Shown one piece after another: positions 46,510-54,600 of a DNA stretch of 64,000 nt. Source of the stretch: Lachnospiraceae bacterium. Its GTDB lineage: Bacteria; Bacillota; Clostridia; Lachnospirales; Lachnospiraceae. Each line of letters starts with the position of its first letter. Position 1 is the first letter of the stretch. The stretch covers positions 1 through 64,000 of the forward strand of contig JAGBCB010000014.1 of assembly GCA_017938145.1 (NCBI GenBank). Reading direction: 5' to 3'. Made by a program: the position numbers and the translations under genes. A model generated the notes under the pieces. The model had not been told where the DNA came from. It worked only from the letters and a program-made list of their open reading frames with translations, and searched no databases.

Positions 46510-47683
46510 TTACCTCTCCTTTTTTGTCCGTTTTTCCAAAAAGATTTTTGACTGTTTTTACCTCTCTGCTAACAGACCGTCTGCGCTTTCCCGTAAAGGT
46601 CACAATAAAGATTCTGCAAAACCATCCCACAACCGACTGTAGAACTCTTCCTTTCACGTTAGGAGCATAAAACTTATAGGTATCATACCCCGGAAACAAT
46701 CTGTCCCACGCATAACGGAGCTTTGCCATTTTCAAACCCTCTTTACGATACTGTTTCACACGGTTTTCTATACCGCGCCCCACCGTACCGTACGCACCGG
46801 AGGTAAGGTAATACAAAAGCATTTCCCATTCTTCCTCTGAAAGGCTATGTTCCAATGACTCCATTCCCTTTAAGACTTCTCCGGAAAATGCCTTCCTGCA
46901 AAGGCTCCTGTTCCGCTTTTCAAACTCCGCAATACCAAGCACTTTGCATTCTTTTTCAATATAAGAAAAATCAAGTTCCGGCTTCGCTTTCAGATACGCA
47001 TAAAAATCGAGTAACGAACGCAGTCCCGTACCACTGCCAGCATAATGCTTATAGGTATGGGAAGTAATGTACACATAAAAATCCTCGTCCGTAAAGCGAT
47101 ACTCACAGGCGGTTCCTTCGGTTAACACAAGCCTGCCTTTTATATTCCCATAATACTCTGCCCATCCGTCCTGATGGGTTTCGCTGTATAAGGCACTGTG
47201 TAATTCAAAATTGTAGACAGGCTCCTTATGATACACATCATGGTTACCTACGCCCACATGAACGGCTTCGTACCCCGCTGATTCCATGTAACCCTGTACC
47301 GCATCACAAAAGCTGTAATCAAATAGAATATCATTATCCGACATTTGCCGCATTCCCACCGTCGGGTAATAGTCCTTTAGGATAATTCCCTTTAACGGCA
47401 GATGCCAGATGCCCTTCTGCTCCATAAAGGAAAACAGCTTTGCACGTTCCGTATCAAACAAAACCACCTTGCGGATTGCCTTAGATATATGCTCATTCCA
47501 ATACTGCGGTACCGGGATACCAGCCTTTTTCAGTGATGTACCCACAAGTGCATCCAAAAAATGCATATAACTTATGCGGTACAATTCCTTTTCATTCACT
47601 TCGCCGAGCACTGCCCTGTCCGGACAAATACCGTTGATGCCACAGGCAGACAAATAAAGCATGTCATATTGTAACTTATCCAT
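46502..47683 (-). CDS. Family 5 nucleotidyltransferase-like protein (NTP_transf_5)
   Basis: A 393-residue protein resembling the uncharacterised nucleotidyltransferase family found with lasso-peptide and other peptide-tailoring loci. The active-site-like stretch reads HLPLKGIILKDYY followed by RQMSDNDILFDY (D.D pair), and a later FELHSALY. It may transfer a nucleotide or sugar-phosphate to the peptide, but no activity is proven for this group as far as I know. ATG 47683 (MDKLQYD) is chosen for GGAGG nine bases ahead; it overlaps the ABC exporter gene by 8 bases. Confidence 0.75.
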   Translation of the reverse strand: MDKLQYDMLYLSACGINGICPDRAVLGEVNEKELYRISYMHFLDALVGTSLKKAGIPVPQYWNEHISKAIRKVVLFDTERAKLFSFMEQKGIWHLPLKGIILKDYYPTVGMRQMSDNDILFDYSFCDAVQGYMESAGYEAVHVGVGNHDVYHKEPVYNFELHSALYSETHQDGWAEYYGNIKGRLVLTEGTACEYRFTDEDFYVYITSHTYKHYAGSGTGLRSLLDFYAYLKAKPELDFSYIEKECKVLGIAEFEKRNRSLCRKAFSGEVLKGMESLEHSLSEEEWEMLLYYLTSGAYGTVGRGIENRVKQYRKEGLKMAKLRYAWDRLFPGYDTYKFYAPNVKGRVLQSVVGWFCRIFIVTFTGKRRRSVSREVKTVKNLFGKTDKKGEVNE

Positions 47684-49370
47684 GGTCTGCCACCTCCAAT
47701 CCCTGCAAAACTCTTCCATTGTCCGAAAACTCCAACCTGCGGTTGCAGATATTCAGTGCTTCCGGTCTGTGGGTTACGATAAACACTGTCTTATCAGTAA
47801 GCTGCTTCAGGTTGTAAAGCAAAGCTTTTTCCGTGTCACTGTCCAAAGCACTGGTTGCTTCATCCAGAATCAATACCGGAGCATCCGTATACAGTGCCCT
47901 TGCGATTGCGATTCTCTGCATCTGTCCTTCGGAAAGTCCGGCTCCCTTTTCGCCAAGCACCGTATCAAGTCCATTTGGAAGCTCAGAAACGAACTCCCCA
48001 CAAGAAAGCTTTAATGCCCGTTCCACCGTCATAGTTTGTTCCGCTTCCTCTCTTCCAAAGGTAATTACTTCCCGTATGGTTCCTCCCATGAGGAAATTTC
48101 CTTGCGGAACATAGGCAAACAGACGCTTTAAGGATGCAACAGGCATTCTCTCCATATTGCTTAATAAAACCTCAATCCTGCCGCATTTCGGCTCATATAC
48201 GCCCATCAGAAGCTTTAACAACGTGGACTTGCCGCAGCCGGAAGCTCCGGTAAAGGCAATAAAATCGCCCTTGTAAGCGGAAAATCCCACATCGCACAAC
48301 ACAGCTTCCCCATTATCATAATCAAAGGACACCTTATCAAACACGATTTCACGGATACGCTCCGCATAAAGCTCCTTCGTTTCTTTCAAACCCAACACCT
48401 GCAATCTGCAAGCGTCCTTGTATTCCTCCGCTTCCATCAGGCGCTCAGCACTTGCAAGACAGGCATAAAACCTTGGTACAAAGCCGCTGAGACCGGATAA
48501 AGGAGCCTGTAACTGACCGATTAACTGTATAATGGCAGTTAATGTTCCATAGCTGACCACTCCGTTTACGATACCAAATCCACAGTACCCGATACCGATG
48601 AGATACATTCCGTTTATTGCCACGGAAAAGCCGGAATTGCATAAATTAGAAACAAACGTCTTTCTCATTCTCGCCTTTCTGTATTCGGAAAGCTCCACAT
48701 CTGCCCCTTTTAAGGCTTCCTGCTCCACACCAAAGGTGCGGAGAATGAGCATACTGCTGATACGCTCCTGTAAATATACACGAACAGCACCGTCTTTTTC
48801 CTGTACTCTTTTGTGCTGTCCTTTCAAATACTTTCTAAGCCAAAGGGTAATCCCTACAAAGGCAATCCCGCCCGGTACCAAAAGATAAGCAAGCCCCGGC
48901 TGTAACACAAGCATCATACCAAGGGCACCCACCATGCGCACAAGCATTCCCGTAAATCCCGGCACGATATCCGTCATGCCCCCTGCACAGACGGAAGTAT
49001 CCGAGGTCATGCGGTTCATCCATTCTTCAGAATGAACGGCACTAACCTGTGCATAATCCTTGGATAAGAGTTTTTCAAACAGCCTTTTCCTCAGTCCGCT
49101 CTCCAATCCGCTTTTGGTAGCTTCCTCTATCTGCCGGAGCAGAATGCGAAGCAGAATCAGTACGGCCATCAGCAAGCCAAAGGTAATAAGTCCCCTTATA
49201 AAATCTGTGCGGTTACCAGACACGGCACTATCCACCATTTTTTTCATCACAAGGGCATAGCAAACCGCCCCTCCGTTGACTAACATTTGGAGAAGCAATA
49301 AAAGCACCATATTTACCTTGTAACCGTTGGCTGCACCATACAACCATCTTATCGCCTTTTTATCCGTCAT
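47676..49370 (-). CDS. Peptide-type ABC exporter (fused permease-ATPase)
   Basis: A 564-residue half-size exporter: six membrane helices (about 10-300) then an ATPase with Walker A FTGASGCGKSTLL, signature LSEGQMQRIAIARAL and Walker B VLILDEATSALD. It lacks a C39 peptidase domain, so any leader removal must come from another protein, the S26-type peptidase next door. I chose ATG 49370 (MTDKKAIRW), whose ATGA overlaps the S26 gene stop, with AAGGA upstream; a longer start at 49400 is possible. It probably exports the modified 33-residue peptide (inference from context). Confidence 0.88.
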   Translation of the reverse strand: MTDKKAIRWLYGAANGYKVNMVLLLLLQMLVNGGAVCYALVMKKMVDSAVSGNRTDFIRGLITFGLLMAVLILLRILLRQIEEATKSGLESGLRKRLFEKLLSKDYAQVSAVHSEEWMNRMTSDTSVCAGGMTDIVPGFTGMLVRMVGALGMMLVLQPGLAYLLVPGGIAFVGITLWLRKYLKGQHKRVQEKDGAVRVYLQERISSMLILRTFGVEQEALKGADVELSEYRKARMRKTFVSNLCNSGFSVAINGMYLIGIGYCGFGIVNGVVSYGTLTAIIQLIGQLQAPLSGLSGFVPRFYACLASAERLMEAEEYKDACRLQVLGLKETKELYAERIREIVFDKVSFDYDNGEAVLCDVGFSAYKGDFIAFTGASGCGKSTLLKLLMGVYEPKCGRIEVLLSNMERMPVASLKRLFAYVPQGNFLMGGTIREVITFGREEAEQTMTVERALKLSCGEFVSELPNGLDTVLGEKGAGLSEGQMQRIAIARALYTDAPVLILDEATSALDSDTEKALLYNLKQLTDKTVFIVTHRPEALNICNRRLEFSDNGRVLQGLEVADHG

Positions 49371-49810
49371 GTCCTGTCTTTCCTTAACATTCTTTTGCAT
49401 CTAAGCTTACACTTCATCACAAATCTCCGTAGCGGATAGAAGAAATACCACACAGCCGCATACATCCGATAACCCTTGTGACTGACTGGAATTTCCTTTC
49501 CGTTTCTGACAAAGGATGTCATAACACCGATGATATCTTCGTCACGAATTCCATGCTCTTTATTTAAACAGTTATCACCGAGTATCACATAGTCCGTTTC
49601 CCGAACCTCCACTATACGGTGCAGTACATAGGACTTCGGCGGTCTTTTATACAACACCACATCGAACTTCTCATACCGGCCCTGCTTCTTTTCAATGGTG
49701 AAAAGGTCTTTGTGCTGCCTTAGAAGCGGAAGCATGCTGACACCGCTGCAGGTATAGGTAAACCTGCCTGTTCTGTTCAATTCTTCCTCGTAAGTGGTCT
49801 TAATCATCAA
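49367..49810 (-). CDS. S26-type signal peptidase, His-type active site
   Basis: A 147-residue S24/S26-fold peptidase. The nucleophile is in CSGVSMLPLL (Ser about 25). The position of the general base is occupied by His in YVLHRIVEV rather than the Lys of bacterial LepB, as in SipW and eukaryotic signal peptidases. ILGDNCLNKEHGIRDEDIIG supplies the downstream GDN motif. It has no N-terminal anchor, only a short hydrophobic stretch near residues 115-130. It overlaps the PqqD gene by 11 bases and the exporter by 4. It is the best candidate for leader cleavage in this locus. Confidence 0.82.
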   Translation of the reverse strand: MMIKTTYEEELNRTGRFTYTCSGVSMLPLLRQHKDLFTIEKKQGRYEKFDVVLYKRPPKSYVLHRIVEVRETDYVILGDNCLNKEHGIRDEDIIGVMTSFVRNGKEIPVSHKGYRMYAAVWYFFYPLRRFVMKCKLRCKRMLRKDRT

Positions 49811-50060
49811 TCGCTCCTATGCTTCGTAACTGCTCCAAAATCTTTTCTACGTCTTTTTCCATCACTTCCCTTGGAGCATCATACTTCTCAAGCATTTTAG
49901 AGATAATATCATCTTTTGTCACATCGTTTTTTAAGCACTCCACAATAAAGCCTGCGGTCCGATTACTACGAATCATCCCGTTAAATGCCGTATTTCCGCC
50001 AGTCACCGTAATGTGTTCTCCGTTACTTGCATGGGTAATAAATCCGTCTCTTAACTTCAT
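49800..50060 (-). CDS. PqqD-family RiPP recognition element protein
   Basis: An 86-residue stand-alone PqqD-like protein. The fold pattern is clear: a beta hairpin (ITVTGGNTAFNGMIRSN), then the TAGFIVECL helix and DIISKMLEKYDAPREVMEKDVEKILEQL helices. PqqD/RRE proteins bind leader peptides and hand them to modifying enzymes. GGAGG precedes the ATG, one base after the kinase-like gene stop. Its presence beside a 33-residue peptide gene is the main sign that the locus makes a modified peptide. Confidence 0.88.
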   Translation of the reverse strand: MKLRDGFITHASNGEHITVTGGNTAFNGMIRSNRTAGFIVECLKNDVTKDDIISKMLEKYDAPREVMEKDVEKILEQLRSIGAIDD

Positions 50061-50061
50061 G

Positions 50062-50829
50062 TCAATCCTCCGTCTTATCTCCGTTCATCCCCTCAAAAGC
50101 CACCCTTGCAGCTTCCGGGGACATGTTGCAGCCTAATCTGTAGAATCTTATGTTCTTCATCACTCTGTCAATCAGTTCCAGGGTCTGTAGCATAAAAGCA
50201 CCGTTCTTTGGACGATAAGTCTGCTGTAACAGCATCTGATAGGCTTCCCCGGGCGAAATCTCTTCTATGTGGTTTTCCTCGCTTCTGGTAAGGATGCAAA
50301 TTGCCTTTAACGGCACGGAACAATTGGTACTCAGTCTGTGCTTGCCATCCCAAGGCGTACCGTAGGCTATCACACTGTCTTCCGTCACCTTCAAAAGGGG
50401 CTTGTCGTCATTTACCATCACCGCCCGGTTCCCGAACCGTTCCCTCCACAGCCTTGTATGGGTGGACTTCCCGGTACCGCTCTTTGCGGTAAATAAATAT
50501 CCCATACCGTCCACCGCAATCACAGAACCATGAAACAGTAAGGTATCAAGCATAGGTAATCGTTCCGCAATCTGACGGTACACAGCCAATGTTTCCAGAT
50601 AGGCATCGGAAAATTCCATGACAGGACTTCCTTCTCTCTCTGCTTCCCTTCTGGAACGCTCACGCTCAAAGGCAATATCCTCCGGTTCTGTCCTGACTGC
50701 AAAAGCAGCCTGTTCTTCTGTAATGTATTCCTGACAATACTCTTTCATATAGTCATACATAGGTTCAATGCGGATAACCACATCTGCCAGCTTTATACGA
50801 AAGGGAATTGCCCTGTTATTTTCTGTCAT
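50062..50829 (-). CDS. HPr-kinase-like P-loop protein
   Basis: A 255-residue protein with the C-terminal HPr kinase fold: FHGSVIAVDG, the P-loop AKSGTGKSTHTRLW (about 113-126), then VNDDKPLL (the catalytic acidic pair) and GTPWDGKHR. It lacks the rest of a true HprK and has a distinct helical N-terminus. Such proteins occur in lasso-peptide loci, where one phosphorylates the C-terminal Ser of the precursor (paeninodin). Here the peptide ends in Glu, so Ser24 or Thr22 would be the acceptor if it is a kinase (inference). Linked by 1 base to pqqD. Confidence 0.82.
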   Translation of the reverse strand: MTENNRAIPFRIKLADVVIRIEPMYDYMKEYCQEYITEEQAAFAVRTEPEDIAFERERSRREAEREGSPVMEFSDAYLETLAVYRQIAERLPMLDTLLFHGSVIAVDGMGYLFTAKSGTGKSTHTRLWRERFGNRAVMVNDDKPLLKVTEDSVIAYGTPWDGKHRLSTNCSVPLKAICILTRSEENHIEEISPGEAYQMLLQQTYRPKNGAFMLQTLELIDRVMKNIRFYRLGCNMSPEAARVAFEGMNGDKTED

Positions 50830-50853
50830 AGCTTCACATCTTTTCTTGATAAA

Positions 50854-51360
50854 TTAAAATGCCGGAACAAAAGGTAACTCTATCGGAGCTTCGGTTGGCT
50901 CCTCAGTCGGTTCTTCGGTTGGAGCTTCTGTGGTTGGTGTAGTCGGCTCCTCAGTTGGACTCTCCGTCGGCTCTGTGGTAGGTGTTTCTGTCGGTCTTTC
51001 CGTTGGTGCAGAAGTCGGCTCCTCGGTTGGTTCTTCCGCTGGTGCATTTGTCGGTGCTTCTGTAGGCTTTACAACAGGCTTTTCGGTAGGGGCATCTGTC
51101 GGTACTGCTATAGCTGTACCCGCTTGCGTACCCTCGCTCGCCTGTGTCGCAGTCGGCTCCTCAAGACCAATTATAGGCAAATCTCCTACTACTTCACTTT
51201 GCTTCTGTGGTTCTTCCGTTTCCATAGGCTCAGCTGTCTGCGAAACAGACTCTTTATCTACGATGTTGTTTGAAGTCTCCTTTGCCTGCTCCTGCTTACC
51301 ACAAGCTACAAGGCAAACAATCAAGGTTAATACTAAAATAAGACTATATATTCTTTTCAT
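50854..51360 (-). CDS. Thr/Glu/Pro-rich lipoprotein ending in ELPFVPAF
   Basis: A 168-residue lipoprotein: signal with lipobox LVAC (Cys20), then a low-complexity stalk (about 85-158) of PTEEPTEAPTE-like repeats. It ends with IELPFVPAF. The seven residues ELPFVPA are the same as the end of the 33-residue peptide encoded just upstream, although the rest is unrelated. The codons differ at third positions, so the match is kept at the protein level. It may display a copy of the peptide tail on the cell surface, as a second substrate, receptor mimic or immunity factor. GAGAGGA lies ahead of the ATG. Confidence 0.85.
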   Translation of the reverse strand: MKRIYSLILVLTLIVCLVACGKQEQAKETSNNIVDKESVSQTAEPMETEEPQKQSEVVGDLPIIGLEEPTATQASEGTQAGTAIAVPTDAPTEKPVVKPTEAPTNAPAEEPTEEPTSAPTERPTETPTTEPTESPTEEPTTPTTEAPTEEPTEEPTEAPIELPFVPAF

Positions 51361-51377
51361 ACCAATTTCCTCTCTCT

Positions 51378-51411
51378 AAAAAGTGACAGGCATCATTATG
51401 ACACCTGCCAC
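51378..51411 (-). terminator. Internal terminator between peptide gene and lipoprotein gene
   Basis: On the minus strand GTGGCAGG pairs with CCTGTCAC (one G-U) around a 13-base loop, followed by TTTTT. Leaky terminators after the precursor gene are common in bacteriocin and RiPP operons and raise precursor over enzyme levels. Confidence 0.7.
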
Positions 51412-51484
51412 CCCTTACTTCCATTCATTCTACTGTTACCAGCTAATCAGAATTTTTTATGTAATTTTACATACTAAGCAGATA

Positions 51485-51586
51485 TTACTCAGCAGGAACA
51501 AAAGGAAGTTCTCCACTTGCAGTAATAATGTCCTCTGTCTCGAACTCTACTACTTCCATTTCCGGTGTTTCATATACCTCTTTCAT
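51485..51586 (-). CDS. 33-residue candidate RiPP precursor peptide
   Basis: A 33-codon gene with GGAG eight bases ahead of the ATG. The N-terminal part begins MKEVYETPEMEVVEF and is acidic; the middle DIITASG is a plausible cleavage region for a signal-peptidase-like enzyme; the C-terminal part is GELPFVPAE. The shape (Y..PE.E...F...DI.T.S, then a short tail) resembles small leader-type peptides I recall from Lachnospiraceae next to PqqD genes, but I cannot check this. It lies 29 bases after the large secreted protein and upstream of a terminator and the modification genes. No cysteine, so not a lanthipeptide or sactipeptide. Confidence 0.8.
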   Translation of the reverse strand: MKEVYETPEMEVVEFETEDIITASGELPFVPAE

Positions 51587-51615
51587 TGTCACACTCCATT
51601 CTCTTCTATAAAAAT

Positions 51616-54600
51616 TTAATTGTTACCCGAAACATAAACCTCAGACTTCTGCTGATATACACGAAGTGCTGAAATCAACTGTATCAATGTGTCCGGATAA
51701 GTGCTGTTTCCCTTATTCAAGACACTATATCCATAAGACAATGCGCTGCAAGAAAATTCTAATTCTACACTGCCATTAGATACCTTAAATGCATAACTTG
51801 TATCCAAATCCCAAGCCTTGATGTTCTCCAAAGACAACACATAATAATCTCCGGATTTAGTAGGTGTTACTGTTTGTCCATTAGCTGTAAATGTCAAATT
51901 ACTTACATCCACACCCTCAGCCGGCTTGAAATATGCCTTTAATGTAGTTTCAGACTTTAATGTAAGACTATATCCGGCAAATGTACCTAATTCATTACTT
52001 GTAGCAGATACCTTGTATGTTTCAAGGTCACTCGCTATAAGCGTTGTTACCGTTTGGTCTGCTTCATCAAGGTTCTTATTGGCAAGATTGCCTGTTTCTA
52101 CTTCAAAATATGTCTGTGAGCAAGCTCCATAATTCAACAAAGCCTTTGCAAAAGCCACATCATCAGTAGAATAGCTTGCTGTATTGTTAATGATATACTC
52201 TGCGTAATCTCTTACGGTGTAGCTGTATTCCTTACCACCGTTTCCGTTTCCGTCAAACATCTGAGCCTTAATGCTCTGTGCCATCTCATAAGAAGCTACT
52301 TCGCAGGAGAATATATAATAAGTCTTGCCTTCTACAAGTGTTGTATTTTGGGTTGCATCTGCAATAGCTACCTGCTCTGTATCGCCATTTGGTAATGTAA
52401 AGAGCATGTATGCTCCGGTATCACCCACTACCTCTGTGTCAAGTTCCATATAGAAGTTTACACCGATGTTACCATTTAAGCTGATTGTGTATCCTGCCAA
52501 ATTCGCTCCGATACCATCTGTAAATAAACCACAAACATCACACTTTCCATCGGAATTTGCATCTACATGACCTGCTTCTGTCGTTACTTTGCCACATACG
52601 CTACAGGTTATTGCTGTCGTACAGTCTCCGTCATCTGCATTTGGTGTACAAGTAATTGTCAGTATAATGGTATCTTCTACTGCATTATAATTATCAGTTT
52701 CAGACACATTTACCTTTACATCATATATTCCGCAATCACTCGGAAGTCCGGCTGTATATTCTGCATCACCCTGTACTTTATATGAGTATGCAAGCACCAC
52801 TTCCGGATTGTCGTTTCCGATAAATGTAAGCGTTGGTGCAGTAAGTTCTGCCTCCTCACCCGTACTTGCAAGCGTCTGATCATTCCATGTAATAACTGTG
52901 TTTGCCTTTGTAATCTCAAACTCATCATAAACTGTTACTTCTTCTTCATAAGTAATCTTTGCTGTATATGTTCCTGCATTGACAGGAGCGTCGGTACCAA
53001 TTAAAGTATCACCTTGATAGTAATTAACAATAACTTCCTCATTTTCGAATATGCCTGTCTTTTCAACGGTTGCACCGTAAGCGGTTGTTCCGTCATAAAT
53101 GCCGCCCTCAGCGGTAATGATAATGTAGCCTTTTTCGCCGCAAGCGGTACATTTCTTAGTAATTTTGTTTTCCACTACGCTATATTCGTCCGTGCATTCC
53201 TGAATTGCAACAGAATTACATACGGTACAGGTAAAGCTGTGTGTTCCATTGCCGTTGTTGGTGGCGGTGGTGTGGGCGCTGTCTATGTGGTCACAGGACA
53301 CGCCGCAGACGGTGCAGGCGCCGCCCACCCAGTTATGCACCTTGTTCACGGTCACACCCTCGTCAAAGGTGTACAGGCTGCCGTCCCAAGTGCAGGGCAC
53401 ATTCACGGTGGTCAACGCGCTGCAGTTCGAAAACGCGTTATATGCAATACTGGTCACGCTGGCGGGGATGGTAACGGTGGTCAGCGCTGTACAGCCAGAG
53501 AATGCCCACATATCAATGGTCGTCACACCCGCAGGGATGGTCACCGCGGTCAATGCGGTGCAGTCATAGAATGTGTTGGCTTCAATGGTTGTCACACCCG
53601 CGGGGATGGTGATGGTGGTCAGCGCCTCGCAGCCGCCGAACGCCGAACTTCCAATCTTCTGCACACCGTCGGGGATGGTGATAGTAGCAAGATTCTCGCA
53701 GCCGTAGAATGCTTCTTTGCAAATCTCGGTCACGGTGGAGGGGATGGTGTAAGTCTCTACTTCTATGTTCGGACGGCAGTAAATCAAGGTGGTTTTATCC
53801 TTGTCAAACAGCACGCCGTGTTCATCAGAGGAATAGTTGGGGTTATCCTCAGCCACGGTGATCTTTGCCGGGCTATACCCAAAAGCACCCTCATCTATGG
53901 TGGTCACGGACGCAGGAACCGTCACTGATGTGAGATTTTTGCATTCGCTAAACGCCCGATAACCGATGGTTGTAAGTCCCTCGGGCAGGGTGACGCTCTC
54001 CAACGCGCACCCAAGGAAAGCCCAGCCTTCGATGGTTTTTAAGTTAGCCGGGAAGTTCACTGTTTTCAGCGCCGTGCATCCATAGAATGCTTGCTGCGAT
54101 ATGGTCGTAAGGCTGTCTGGCAGCTTTGCAGTGGTGAGTTTCTGGAAACGCCAAAATGCAGCCTCACCAATAGAGGTGATGCCGTCGTTCACCACGATTG
54201 TGGTGATCTGGTCTACATATTCTTCCCAGGGACGGTTATCGTAATTATCGCGCTGATCCGCTATAGCACCGGTACCGCTGATGGTCAGCGTTCCGTTCGC
54301 GTAAGTCCAAATGACATTCTGCTCATTGCCTTCCTCACCACAGTAGCCGCCGATCACTCCGCAGCCGGTGCAAGCACCGTCGGTGAAGGTGTGACTTTCG
54401 GTGAAAGGATTTCCGCAGGAAGAACAGGTATAGCTGTGTGTGCCGTCGGCATTGACGGTGTAGCCAGCTGCATTGGGGCTGTGACCGCCCACTTCGCCAT
54501 AACTTGCGCCGCAGGATTCGCAGACTGCCAGAGTGGTGCAGGTCGCCGTACCGCCGGTGTGGGCGCAGTCTTCGCCGCAGTCTTCGCACTTGCCGTCAAC

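Noticed and set aside
46502..51586. Lasso-peptide cluster
   Set aside because: HPr-kinase-like, PqqD and NTP_transf_5 genes fit, but no transglutaminase-like leader peptidase and no asparagine-synthase-like cyclase are present, and the peptide lacks a lasso-type core.
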